A DNA stretch of 64,000 nt from Bacillota bacterium (GCA_030525285.1 JAUNFA010000008.1:4033-68032), one strand, 5' to 3'; positions 45,102-53,588 are shown, counted from the first letter of the stretch. Program-made: numbers and translations. Notes: generated from the letters alone by a model not told the origin.

Positions 45102-45389
45102 ATGGATAACAAAAGAAATTATATGGATCAGTTGAAGGCTCTGGACCAGCTGGCGGGAGAGATGGAAGGGTATTCAGATGCTTTGGAAAGCATGCCGCAA
45201 ATGGATGACATGATGGGAATGCCGCAAATGGGTGATATGTTCGGAGAAATGCCCGGAATGTCCGGAATGCCTGGCGGTCCTAAGGATATTATGATTTATG
45301 ATACGGTTGTAGTTCATGGATTGAATGGAGATTACAAGATTTCTTTTGAAGAGACTGAAGAGGGATTGGCAATTAATGTGATTAAATAA
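45102..45389 (+). CDS. Methionine-rich small protein
   Basis: This 95-residue protein was not recognised. Its middle part is strongly Met/Gly/Pro-rich, with two copies of MPQM and several MxxM spacings (residues ~31-60), flanked by an acidic helical N-terminus and a beta-rich C-terminal 35 residues (DTVVVHGLNGDYKISFEETE). No signal peptide is seen. It sits 18 nt after the PrsW-like gene with a GAGGTAAGAAG site. The Met-rich stretch could bind a soft metal or be a flexible low-complexity link; neither is shown. Confidence 0.65.
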   Translation: MDNKRNYMDQLKALDQLAGEMEGYSDALESMPQMDDMMGMPQMGDMFGEMPGMSGMPGGPKDIMIYDTVVVHGLNGDYKISFEETEEGLAINVIK

Positions 45390-45428
45390 AGAGTGCAAGA
45401 TTAAGGTGCGTACAGAGGAGGAAATCGG

Positions 45429-46370
45429 TTGAGCGAAAATTTTATTATTTGTATTGAAGCAGTACTTCCAATGTTCATTCTTCTTGCCATTGGTTATGCG
45501 ACAAGAATCGTAGGACTGGTAAATGATTCTGAAGCGGACAAGCTTAACAGTCTGGCGTTTAAGATACTGTTTCCATTCCTTATGTTTAACAACATATACA
45601 GCACCGATATATCAGAATCAGTGAACAGAAACCTCATAGTGTTTGCGCTTGCTGCCATAGGAATTGTGTATTTTGTGGCAACGCTCGTTGCATTGCGCGT
45701 TGAGAGGATGCCTCAAAGCAGGGGAGCGATGATTCAGGCGATTTACCGAAGTAATTTCGTGATAATGGGTCTGCCTCTTGCTACAAACATATATGGACAC
45801 GGAACCATTGGTGTTACAGCAGTTATGGTTGCTATAGTGGTTCCTGTTTACAATGTTCTTGCGGTCATTACTCTTGAGATTTATCGCAAAGGTAAGATAA
45901 AGGTTCATAAGATAATTAAAAATGTGCTTACGAATCCGCTTATAATAGGCGCGGTTGCAGGAATAGTCTGCGCACTTTTCCGTGTGAATCTGCCAGGTGT
46001 GGTTGAGACAACCATATCCCAGCTGGCGGCTTGTGCGACTCCTGTCGGAATAATGATTCTTGGTGCATCTTTCAGGTTAACATCAGTAAAGGCACAGACT
46101 GTGAATCTCGTGATATGCCTTATCGGCAGACTGATTGTGGTGCCCGGAGCGGTTCTTACAACAGCGGCATTAATTGGAATAAGGGATATTAATTTTGTAA
46201 CCCTCATTGCAATTTTCGCTTCGCCTTGTGCACTGTCATCATATACGATGGCAAGGCAGATGCATTCTGATTATCATCTGGCAGGGAACACAGTTGTTTT
46301 CAGTTCTGCCTTATGCTGCTTTACAATGTTTATGTGGTTGTATGTCTTCAAAAGCATGGGAATATTTTAA
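45429..46370 (+). CDS. AEC-family transporter (auxin efflux carrier type)
   Basis: This 313-residue membrane protein has ten predicted helices in two five-helix halves. It begins with the family-typical segment VLPMFILLAIGYATRIVGLV and LNSLAFKILFPFLMFNNIY. Bacterial AEC proteins export or import organic acids or amino acids; the cargo is unknown. The start codon is TTG with GAGGAGG about 9 nt upstream. It ends the feoAB-linked gene series and is followed by a terminator. Confidence 0.87.
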   Translation: MSENFIICIEAVLPMFILLAIGYATRIVGLVNDSEADKLNSLAFKILFPFLMFNNIYSTDISESVNRNLIVFALAAIGIVYFVATLVALRVERMPQSRGAMIQAIYRSNFVIMGLPLATNIYGHGTIGVTAVMVAIVVPVYNVLAVITLEIYRKGKIKVHKIIKNVLTNPLIIGAVAGIVCALFRVNLPGVVETTISQLAACATPVGIMILGASFRLTSVKAQTVNLVICLIGRLIVVPGAVLTTAALIGIRDINFVTLIAIFASPCALSSYTMARQMHSDYHLAGNTVVFSSALCCFTMFMWLYVFKSMGIF

Positions 46371-46385
46371 TAAGAAAATTACCAT

Positions 46386-46416
46386 AAGAGGTGTTGCGTC
46401 GGGCGGCACCTCTTTT
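46386..46416 (+). terminator. Terminator after AEC gene
   Basis: AAGAGGTG (46386-46393) pairs with CACCTCTT (46407-46414), with partial inner pairing, followed by TTTT. Confidence 0.75.
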
Positions 46417-46450
46417 ATGATGGGAGAAAGCATGTTGCTTATGGAAAAAA

Positions 46451-46479
46451 TTGACAAATAAAGACAAGCACTGTATAAT
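46451..46479 (+). promoter_or_regulatory. Full-consensus promoter of surface adhesin gene
   Basis: TTGACA (46451-46456), a 17-nt spacer and TATAAT (46474-46479) are exact consensus, leaving a leader of about 115 nt. Confidence 0.75.
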
Positions 46480-46510
46480 TGATGGAAATAAATGGTAATG
46501 AGTAGGCGGC

Positions 46511-46597
46511 TGTGGCTGTAATAGTGGGGACGTTACGGCTACAAAGTCAAATTGTAAAAGAAAGGGGAAGATTAACCGTTATAAGGTTAATACAGGG
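46511..46597 (+). promoter_or_regulatory. Structured 5' leader with two hairpins, class unknown
   Basis: TGTGGCTGTAA (46511-46521) pairs with TTACGGCTACA (46533-46543) through 11 bp including two G-U pairs. ATTAACC (46571-46577) pairs with GGTTAAT (46585-46591), and this hairpin stands directly before the AGGG ribosome site (46594-46597). I do not recognise a known riboswitch class. Translation control of the adhesin is possible. Confidence 0.45.
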
Positions 46598-46602
46598 TGA
46601 TT

Positions 46603-49545
46603 ATGAGATTAAATTATGATTTGCGAAGACGGAGAACCATAGTGTTTATCCTTGTATTTGTAATGCTTGCAGCTGTTATGTGGACAGGCAGTTCTTTTGC
46701 AGCTCTTACTGCAGGTAAGTCAGGCAAAAGCACGTGGGTTTATATGGGTGCAGGCAAGGACGGTAAGGCATACAAGTCCGTTAATACAGGAAATAAACAA
46801 CCAAGATATACTGTCAAGGTTGGCGGTGGATCTTATGTAGGATATTGCATTAATCCAGATAAAGGATGGGGAACCGGAACAAAAATGACGGCAAGGTCTT
46901 TTGAAGTTTCAAAAGCTTTGAGCAAAATTCCCAAGCAAAGACAGGAATTGTTAAGTTATGTGCTTCTTTATGGATTTAATAAGGGCAAAAGTGCACCTTT
47001 TGGTAACAGCAATGATTATTATGCGGCGACACAGGCGCTTGTATGGCAGGTGCTTCAGGGTAATGTAATAATGAATGAAGAGGGCGACTGGACCCAAAAC
47101 AGCACTTCAGACAAGAAGTATAAGCTTATCAAAGGACACTCATACGGTGTTAAATGTTACAATCACATTAAACAGGAGATTTCCAAACATGTTAAGTGTG
47201 CTTCCTTTGCGAGCAGAACTGAGGATGAGACGACAGCGAAGGTGATGAAGTACAATTACAAGACTAAACGATGGTCTATTTCACAGGAGGACTCTGTGAA
47301 GGGGAATTACCTGAAAAAAGTGGGCGGATCCAGGGAACTTTCAATGAACAGAAGCGGATACAAGTATACCTTCGCCACAGGGGAAGCAGGAAATTATAAA
47401 GCAGTATTAATGAATGACAGAAATTACGGAACAGGACAATCCGCAATGGTATTCGATTCGTCCAACTCTGGTATACAGTCTGTAGCATTGGGAGCTACCG
47501 ACATGAAGAAGTTTTATGCAGTCTTCACAACGGAGAAGGAAGGCCACGGCAAAATCGTCAAAATTGATGAAAAGGGTAATCGCATGGCAGGATTCAGCTT
47601 TAGAATTACGTGTGATGAAAATGGATATGATGAGACTCTTACCACAGATGATAATGGTGAAATAAGTGTGGTACTTTTTCCAGGAGAGTACATTGTGAAT
47701 GAAGTGCTTACATCTGAACAGCTTAAAGATAAATGGAATCAGGCGGAACCTGTGAAGCTCATTGTTAAAGAAGGAGAAACGAGCGTTGTAGAGATAAAGA
47801 ATACGCGGGATAAAAGTGCATCTTTGAAGATTATTAAACAGAACAGTGATGGGGGACCTTGCGGTGGTTTTAAATTCAGAGTAGAGGGAATACTTGACGA
47901 TGCTGAGAGTTTAACGGAAGAAAAGATTATAAGCAGTGTGAATCCTCAATATTCCGATGAAGATTACAAGGTTAAGGAGTGGTTCATAGAAGACAAGGAC
48001 GTAATTGACCACATTAACAGAGACGCTGCGGCAGGAAAGAGGGGAGGATATATTGTAAAGATTGCAGGTAAGGCAGTTCTGGTTAATAAGGACAATGAGA
48101 AGGTGTCTGACAGTACGGAATCTACAGAGAGTAAGACTGATAGTAGCGATGGTAATACGGGAGACAGTGGCGACAGGAAGGATGGGGATGAAGATAGTAA
48201 TAAACATCCGTCAGAAGAGACAAAAGCGAAACCGGATTCCATAGAACTTCAGCTTGAGGCAATGGTAAAGCTGCGAGGTGTAAAGGATGATAAAAAGGAA
48301 CCGGTAAAAAAGAATCAAAATGGAATAATATCCAGAGATTTCACGTGGAACGGTGGTGCCACAGTTTTAAATAAGGTGTACGAAACTGACAGTGATGGCA
48401 TAATTGCGATAAAGAATGTGGCATACGGAACTTATACAATAACTGAGGAGATGAATGAACATCAGAAAAAACGCTACAGTGAACCAAAATCCCAAAAGGT
48501 GAAAATAGACGAGAACAACCAGACAGACATTATGCCTTTTGTATTTGAGAACATGGCAAAGGAAGGCAGGGTAAAGGTCATTAAGAAGAGTCTTGACGGA
48601 CAGATTGCAGACGTCTCGTTCAAGATAACGGGAACTACTGCATGGGGAGAAAGGGCGACTGATGTAATAGGTGTGACCGACGCCGATGGCATAGCAGATT
48701 TCGGATATTTGCCGGCAGGAGATTACACAGTGGAAGAAATCAATGTGGATTTAGAGAAATATGACCCTGTGCAGCCTCAGAAATTCAAAATTACAGGTGA
48801 TGAGAAGGCTGATTCTGTTATTGAACTTAAGTTTGAAAACATAAGGAAGTCAGACCTGCTCATAAGCAAGAAGGATGCTGTAACAGGTGGTGAGCTTGCC
48901 GGTGCGAAACTGCAGCTGATAGATAAGGAAACAGGGGAGATAATTGATGAATGGATATCGGGAAATGAACCACATCTTATTAAAGGACTCCGGTACGGGC
49001 AGGTTGTAATTCTCAAAGAACTGTTACCTCCTGTAATCGTAACCGACGCCAAGAGGGGTTATATGAATAGTGAAGGTAAATATGTCACGGGATTTGATAA
49101 GGCTGAAAAGATTGAAATAACTGTAGGCTCTGTAGAAAAAGCTGTAATGGTAGATGAGCCGACACAGGTAGTGGTAAGCAAAAGGGATGATAAAACGTCC
49201 AAGTATCTTGCTGGTGCTATTTTGAACATTATCGACCCGGAATCAAATGAGATGATACATGAATGGGTGACAACGGATGAGCCTCACGTAATCGAAGGAC
49301 TTGTTAAGGGTAAAAGGTATGTTGTAAAAGAGGTAAAGGCACCAATGGGATATGAACTTGCGGAGGATGTGTCGTTTGTTCCTGGCAAGGATAATGAGAT
49401 TGTAATCATTGATAAGCCTTCCATTTCTGCAGCAGTTAAGACAGGTGACAATACAAGGATGTGGATTCCTGTTGCGGCAGGGATGATATGTCTTTTATCC
49501 ATTGGGATTGCAACGTTATTGATTATCACAAGGAGGAGAAGATAA
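46603..49545 (+). CDS. Cell-surface adhesin with thioester domain, Cna-B repeats and variant sorting signal
   Basis: The 980-residue protein has a signal peptide with a basic start (YDLRRRRTIVFILVFVM). A thioester domain follows, with C82 (GYCINP) and Q144 (ATQALVW), the pair that forms the Cys-Gln bond used by some Gram-positive adhesins to bind host surfaces covalently. About five Cna-B/SpaA-type repeats follow (such as LLISKKDAVTGGELAGAKL and VVVSKRDDKTSKYLAGAIL), probably with Lys-Asn isopeptide bonds. A Ser/Thr/Asp/Glu-rich insert lies near residues 500-545. The end is AAVKTGD, a hydrophobic helix and RRRR: a sortase-type signal lacking the usual LP. No sortase gene is nearby. Start 46603 follows AGGG. 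Confidence 0.88.
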   Translation: MRLNYDLRRRRTIVFILVFVMLAAVMWTGSSFAALTAGKSGKSTWVYMGAGKDGKAYKSVNTGNKQPRYTVKVGGGSYVGYCINPDKGWGTGTKMTARSFEVSKALSKIPKQRQELLSYVLLYGFNKGKSAPFGNSNDYYAATQALVWQVLQGNVIMNEEGDWTQNSTSDKKYKLIKGHSYGVKCYNHIKQEISKHVKCASFASRTEDETTAKVMKYNYKTKRWSISQEDSVKGNYLKKVGGSRELSMNRSGYKYTFATGEAGNYKAVLMNDRNYGTGQSAMVFDSSNSGIQSVALGATDMKKFYAVFTTEKEGHGKIVKIDEKGNRMAGFSFRITCDENGYDETLTTDDNGEISVVLFPGEYIVNEVLTSEQLKDKWNQAEPVKLIVKEGETSVVEIKNTRDKSASLKIIKQNSDGGPCGGFKFRVEGILDDAESLTEEKIISSVNPQYSDEDYKVKEWFIEDKDVIDHINRDAAAGKRGGYIVKIAGKAVLVNKDNEKVSDSTESTESKTDSSDGNTGDSGDRKDGDEDSNKHPSEETKAKPDSIELQLEAMVKLRGVKDDKKEPVKKNQNGIISRDFTWNGGATVLNKVYETDSDGIIAIKNVAYGTYTITEEMNEHQKKRYSEPKSQKVKIDENNQTDIMPFVFENMAKEGRVKVIKKSLDGQIADVSFKITGTTAWGERATDVIGVTDADGIADFGYLPAGDYTVEEINVDLEKYDPVQPQKFKITGDEKADSVIELKFENIRKSDLLISKKDAVTGGELAGAKLQLIDKETGEIIDEWISGNEPHLIKGLRYGQVVILKELLPPVIVTDAKRGYMNSEGKYVTGFDKAEKIEITVGSVEKAVMVDEPTQVVVSKRDDKTSKYLAGAILNIIDPESNEMIHEWVTTDEPHVIEGLVKGKRYVVKEVKAPMGYELAEDVSFVPGKDNEIVIIDKPSISAAVKTGDNTRMWIPVAAGMICLLSIGIATLLIITRRRR

Positions 49546-49558
49546 AAATTGAAGTATG

Positions 49559-49567
49559 TGCTATAAT
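49559..49567 (+). promoter_or_regulatory. Extended -10 promoter of mnmM-like gene
   Basis: TGCTATAAT lies about 49 nt before the ATG, after the adhesin stop codon. No clear -35 was found. Confidence 0.4.
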
Positions 49568-49615
49568 GACACGCGGATATGAGAAAGTTATAAAATTAAA
49601 TCACAGGAGGCGTGA

Positions 49616-50173
49616 ATGAAAAATATTCAGGTTACGGAGTACTGCAGACATTTCATGAAGATGCAGGTGAAAGCGGGAGATATATGCATTGATGCAACTG
49701 TCGGAAACGGTCACGATACGAAATGCCTTGCAGAGCTTGTAGGAGAAGAAGGCAAAGTGATAGGCTTTGACATACAGCAGGCGGCTCTTGATTCTGCTCA
49801 GTTACGTCTTGGTAATCTGACGGAACGAACAGAGCTTCACCTTGAATCTCATGAGAATATGAAATGCTACGCCCAGGAGGGTACAGTCAGTCTTATTGTG
49901 TTTAATTTCGGATATCTTCCCGCTGGCGATCATAAGCTGGCAACAAGGAAAGAGACGAGTATCCCTGCCATAAGGTCAGGATTGAAGCTTCTTGAGAAGG
50001 GCGGAGTAATGATTCTCTGCATATACAGTGGAGGGGACAGCGGATTTGAGGAGCACGATGGCATACTTAAATTTGTATCAGAGCTTAATCCTCATGAATA
50101 TCTGGTAATGAAAACCGATTACTACAACAGGAAAAATAATCCTCCTGTGCCTGTCATTATAATAAAATTGTGA
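49616..50173 (+). CDS. mnmM: SAM-dependent methyltransferase, YtqB/MnmM-like
   Basis: This 185-residue class I methyltransferase has the SAM loop IDATVGNGHDT near residue 25, IGFDIQQAAL and FNFGYLPAGDH. These match the YtqB family, which in Bacillus and Staphylococcus has been shown to methylate nm5s2U at the wobble position of tRNA (MnmM). The family match is good; the tRNA role is taken from the family. CAGGAGG lies upstream. It is monocistronic with its own promoter and terminator. Confidence 0.82.
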   Translation: MKNIQVTEYCRHFMKMQVKAGDICIDATVGNGHDTKCLAELVGEEGKVIGFDIQQAALDSAQLRLGNLTERTELHLESHENMKCYAQEGTVSLIVFNFGYLPAGDHKLATRKETSIPAIRSGLKLLEKGGVMILCIYSGGDSGFEEHDGILKFVSELNPHEYLVMKTDYYNRKNNPPVPVIIIKL

Positions 50174-50181
50174 TGAAAAGT

Positions 50182-50233
50182 GTTACGGTAATGTCATTCT
50201 GTGAAATATCGGAATGACCGCCGTAACTTTTTT
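50182..50233 (+). terminator. Terminator after mnmM
   Basis: GTTACGG (50182-50188) pairs with CCGTAAC (50221-50227). An inner GTCATTC/GAATGAC stem and a following run of T complete it. Confidence 0.8.
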
Positions 50234-50247
50234 ATCGCAAAAAAATC

Positions 50248-50280
50248 AAAAAAAGAGAAAAACGACCTTAACAAGGTCGC
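50248..50280 (-). terminator. Terminator candidate of the permease gene
   Basis: CGACCTT (50263-50269) pairs with AAGGTCG (50273-50279). On the minus strand it is followed by a long T-rich run. It is about 130 nt beyond the permease stop codon. Confidence 0.6.
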
Positions 50281-50407
50281 TTTCCTCAGTCATTTTATGG
50301 GACAAAGCTTTAATGATTATTTCGCAAATTAGTAGTCAAATGTGTTAATTATTTAACTGCATTTAGTATATAACAATTAATCGTAAATGTAAAGGGTAAG
50401 CGACGAA

Positions 50408-51232
50408 TTATAATGGACAAATCATTCCGACGCATACACCGATGAAATAGAGAAGCCCTATAATGAGCAATGTATCTTTCTTGTTGGCATTGATTCGGAA
50501 GAGCATTAATGGACCAACGCCTGCCGCACAAAGCAGTCCTGAAAGCATGGTTCCCATGTTTATCACATGTTCCAGATATAATTCTGTGATCAGTACAGAA
50601 CCTGCACAGTTAGGAATAAGACCTATTAGTCCGGCAACAACAGGACCTAAGAATTTGCTGTCTATCAGCAGACTTGTTATGGTATCCTGACAGATGAAGT
50701 GGACCAGTGTGTTAAGACCGAATGTGAAAATGAGAAGGAAAAATGCTATCTGACCGGTATAGACCAGTGCAGTCGGTATAATACTGCCACCTCCGCACCC
50801 GCAGCCTTCAAATTCAATTTCTTCAACCGATTCGGGAATTGATTTGCGCATTATAAGATCGACAATCATACCTGCCACAATTCCAATGACAAGCTTTACA
50901 GCGAGAATGGTAAGTATAAGCGATACAGGGGCATGATATGAAATCATAATCGGAAGCATTTCATCCGATGTTGACAGGTATACAGCAATAAGAGTACCTG
51001 CTGAGATGAGTTCTGCTGAATAAAGCTGCGATGAAATGGCAGAAAATCCGCATTGAGGAATTATGCCGAGAGCACCACCTATAACAGGACCTTTTTTGCC
51101 TGCAGCAGTGATAGCCTGCCACCATTTCTGTCCAGCATTGCATTCCAGCCAACCGATAATGAGATAAGTTGCGAACAGGAAGGGAAGCAGCTTCAGAATA
51201 TCAATTATTGTATCTAAAATTACTTCTATCAT
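50408..51232 (-). CDS. Putative metal/arsenic-efflux-type permease (putative manganese transporter group)
   Basis: This 274-residue membrane protein has about eight hydrophobic helices in two halves, each with a repeated motif ending in PxCG or PNCAG (IIPQCGFSAISSQLY and LIPNCAGSVLITELY). It also has a cytoplasmic Cys-rich loop (EGCGCGGG). This is the pattern of proteins annotated as arsenic efflux or putative manganese transporters. The actual ion is unknown. Start 51232 has AAGGAT at about 8 nt; the extended frame to 51304 lacks a ribosome site. Confidence 0.7.
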   Translation of the reverse strand: MIEVILDTIIDILKLLPFLFATYLIIGWLECNAGQKWWQAITAAGKKGPVIGGALGIIPQCGFSAISSQLYSAELISAGTLIAVYLSTSDEMLPIMISYHAPVSLILTILAVKLVIGIVAGMIVDLIMRKSIPESVEEIEFEGCGCGGGSIIPTALVYTGQIAFFLLIFTFGLNTLVHFICQDTITSLLIDSKFLGPVVAGLIGLIPNCAGSVLITELYLEHVINMGTMLSGLLCAAGVGPLMLFRINANKKDTLLIIGLLYFIGVCVGMICPL

Positions 51233-51370
51233 ATTGTTATCCTTAAATATTAAAAAGAACATCCCGAGGAATGAAATCCCCATCAGATGCACAATCCATG
51301 ACAATTAATTATGAACGTTAAATTGCATTAAGTCAAGTATAAATTAATGTTAATTTTTTGCAGATGATTG

Positions 51371-51399
51371 TTGATTGATGCTTATGGTGATGATATAAT
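51371..51399 (+). promoter_or_regulatory. Promoter of candidate small RNA
   Basis: TTGATT (51371-51376) is 17 nt before TATAAT (51394-51399), which is preceded by TGA to form an extended -10. Confidence 0.7.
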
Positions 51400-51405
51400 A
51401 CACCT

Positions 51406-51512
51406 AGAAAGCAAGATTACGTTTGACGTAATACGCTTTCATTGAACGCATATACCAATAGTTCAATCCAATACTTATCTGAGAGACCCGATGCATGGTG
51501 CATCGGGTTTTC
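51406..51512 (+). ncRNA. Candidate ~107-nt small RNA or leader with three hairpins
   Basis: Downstream of the promoter, three consecutive hairpins follow with no open frame. The first has GAAAGC/GCTTTC (51407-51412 with 51435-51440) enclosing ATTACG/CGTAAT. The second is ATTGAAC/GTTCAAT (51441-51447 with 51461-51467). The third is a perfect 10-bp terminator stem (51486-51495 with 51499-51508) followed by TTTT. The layout is that of an independent small RNA, or of a leader that ends before the thioesterase gene. No known class was recognised. Confidence 0.55.
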
Positions 51513-51589
51513 TCATGGTCGTATTGCATATGGATAATTGTAATGATACAATTGCTTGTGGCTTTAAAAATCGAAAGGAATTGCATGAA

Positions 51590-52039
51590 ATGAAAAGAGA
51601 TATAGGAGAAACTTTTGTAGACAGCATAAGACTTATAAGTGAGAACGGATCGGGGAATATGAATAATCTTCTTCGCCCCAGATTGATGAAATACAACGAT
51701 GATGAACAAACATCTACAATAAGGTATGAAATCAGTGATTGGGAGCTTAATCAGAGAGGACAGGTTCATGGTGGTGCGGTTTCAGCCATGTTTGATGTGT
51801 CCATGGGTGTATCAGCATCCGTATTCTGTAATCGCGATGTAACTACGGCAGAGATGTCAATAAGTTATATCAGACCATTTATAGGCGAAGCCTTCGATTT
51901 TAGAACAGAAGTCCTTTATTGCGGTAAAAAACTTGTCAGATTAGAGTGCAGAGCATATAACTGTGAGTCAGGTAAACTGACTGCGTCAGCACATGCAACC
52001 TTCGCTTACATTGGACAGATTGTAACCAATCAGGAGTAA
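51590..52039 (+). CDS. PaaI-type hotdog-fold thioesterase
   Basis: This 149-residue protein has the hotdog thioesterase core, with QVHGGAVSAMFDVSMGVSAS (the HGG motif and the helix with the catalytic acid) and the strand AEMSISYIRPF. PaaI-type enzymes hydrolyse acyl-CoAs, often aryl-CoAs. The start at 51590 follows AAAGGAA at 9 nt; the longer frame from 51491 would cross the small-RNA terminator. Expression may depend on read-through past that hairpin or on a separate weak promoter. Confidence 0.8.
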   Translation: MKRDIGETFVDSIRLISENGSGNMNNLLRPRLMKYNDDEQTSTIRYEISDWELNQRGQVHGGAVSAMFDVSMGVSASVFCNRDVTTAEMSISYIRPFIGEAFDFRTEVLYCGKKLVRLECRAYNCESGKLTASAHATFAYIGQIVTNQE

Positions 52040-52100
52040 ATTATACTGGATTAAGAACAGATTCTTTGGCTATTGTTTTCGATTATTGAATAAATATAAA

Positions 52101-52142
52101 AACCTTCAGGATTATGATGTATTGATTCCTGAAGGTTTTTTG
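52101..52142. terminator. Terminator between thioesterase and lipoprotein genes
   Basis: AACCTTCAGGA (52101-52111) pairs with TCCTGAAGGTT (52127-52137) and runs into T6. A-rich sequence on the other side suggests use in both directions. Confidence 0.8.
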
Positions 52143-53588
52143 CTATTTATCAGAACTGCTGTCTGTTGAACTGTTACTCTGTGCTGTTGGCGGATTGTAA
52201 TCTCCATTAAGGTAAGATATGAAGTGGATGCAGTTTAACATTGCAACACTTTCACCGTCCTCAGGTATTGAGTACTGGATTGCTTTGATCTTTTTATTCT
52301 TGTTTGTCAGAATATTAAGATCCGAAGTTTTGAGCGTTCTGAGTGCGTTATTATCATTGTTTATATCGATGCTCAGAGCTGTGGCAAAAAAGTCCGTCAT
52401 CTCCTTATTTGAGGACCAAGTCATATAGATATCGGACGCTTTGGATTTAATATCACAAAGTCCCGCTGTAGTTGAAAGTGACTGCAGAAGTTCTTTCATT
52501 GCCTCTTTTGTCTTGCTTCTTGCACTTACATCAAGTTTAAATTTTTTGTTAGATGTATTAATGCGAACATAGTCATTGGCGGATATGATTTCACCACTTT
52601 CTTCATCCTGATAGCAGATTCCCGGATCTATTGTGTACATGAGGCTTATTATGTCGCTCTTGTCATTGTTTGAAATTACTTTGGACGGAAGGGAAACCTC
52701 GGTCATTGTGTATACGAAATTGACATCGAGTTTATCGCATTTTTTCTTCACCTTTTCGAGAGATTTTTCGTATTTGCTCTTCATACTGTCAATATTGTTG
52801 TTATCAATTACAACAACTGCAGTAGCAGAGTACGGTGTGTACGATTCAGTAACTTTGCTCTTGAATGATGCCAGCTGGAAAAGTTTGCCGCTACTCTGGC
52901 ATGAGGCGAGGTAACTTCCGACAACATCAATTGGATTAGGAAATTTGCGGCTGAAATCAAATGAATCGTTGTAGTCGCTTATGGTCATAGTTATTTCGTA
53001 AGCATTGGAATATGAAGGGGATTCATATGAAAGCTTCCTTGAAAGACTTACGTCAGATGCAAATGCTCCTGCAACAGTAATGTCCTCATCGTCTTTGTTT
53101 GTGAGGCGTATAACGTGATCAACATTCAGATATTTTGAATTGATTAACGAGGAACCAAGGAATCCGCTTTCGGTAGTTTCTGTTACGATAAGACGAATCA
53201 TACCGTGTTCTTCAGGTCCCAATAAAGATGCAAGTCCGACTGCCAGGGGACGATTAGAGGAAGACATATCTGATGTATTCACTGAACACTGGAGTGCTAC
53301 AGATTCGGAATTGGCACCACTTTTGGTGGCCTTGTTTGTCAGAACAATGTAGTGATCTGACATCTTGGTAACCTCAATGTCGTTAGTCTTGCTCCATGAT
53401 TTGATGTATTCTTCAACCATGGAAAATTTGCTTCCTGAATCGCCGAATGTATCTGCAAGAGTTTTGTATGTTTCGTTAAGTGTGGATTTGCGTTGGTTTT
53501 CTATACTTTCTTCGCTAACTGAGCATCCTGTCAGAAACAGAGTACAGGTTAACAGCAGCGAAGTGATCAGCACTATTGCTTTTTTCAT
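52143..53588 (-). CDS. Lipoprotein resembling an inactive PepD-type M20 peptidase
   Basis: This 481-residue protein has a signal peptide and lipobox (LTGC, Cys22), so it should be anchored outside the membrane. Read against aminoacyl-histidine dipeptidase (PepD) from memory, it appears collinear: VALQCSVNTSD corresponds to VLQGHLDM, LIVTETTESGFLGSSL to LLTMTEEAGMDGAFGL, and IRLTNKDDEDITVAGAFAS to INTDSEEEGEIYMGCAGG. FQLASFKSKVTES and the following strand fit the lid-domain return. The metal-ligand His, Asp and most acidic residues are replaced, so catalysis looks lost. The C-terminus is Ser/Thr-rich. The fold assignment is by eye and should be treated as a hypothesis. It could instead be an unrelated lipoprotein. 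Confidence 0.6.
   Translation of the reverse strand: MKKAIVLITSLLLTCTLFLTGCSVSEESIENQRKSTLNETYKTLADTFGDSGSKFSMVEEYIKSWSKTNDIEVTKMSDHYIVLTNKATKSGANSESVALQCSVNTSDMSSSNRPLAVGLASLLGPEEHGMIRLIVTETTESGFLGSSLINSKYLNVDHVIRLTNKDDEDITVAGAFASDVSLSRKLSYESPSYSNAYEITMTISDYNDSFDFSRKFPNPIDVVGSYLASCQSSGKLFQLASFKSKVTESYTPYSATAVVVIDNNNIDSMKSKYEKSLEKVKKKCDKLDVNFVYTMTEVSLPSKVISNNDKSDIISLMYTIDPGICYQDEESGEIISANDYVRINTSNKKFKLDVSARSKTKEAMKELLQSLSTTAGLCDIKSKASDIYMTWSSNKEMTDFFATALSIDINNDNNALRTLKTSDLNILTNKNKKIKAIQYSIPEDGESVAMLNCIHFISYLNGDYNPPTAQSNSSTDSSSDK

Noticed and set aside
46480-46602. Cyclic-di-GMP riboswitch in the adhesin leader
   Set aside because: Adhesins are common targets, but the GEMM core blocks and tetraloop receptor could not be found.
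51491-51589. Longer N-terminus of the thioesterase
   Set aside because: It would translate through the small-RNA terminator hairpin and has no ribosome site; the ATG at 51590 has one.
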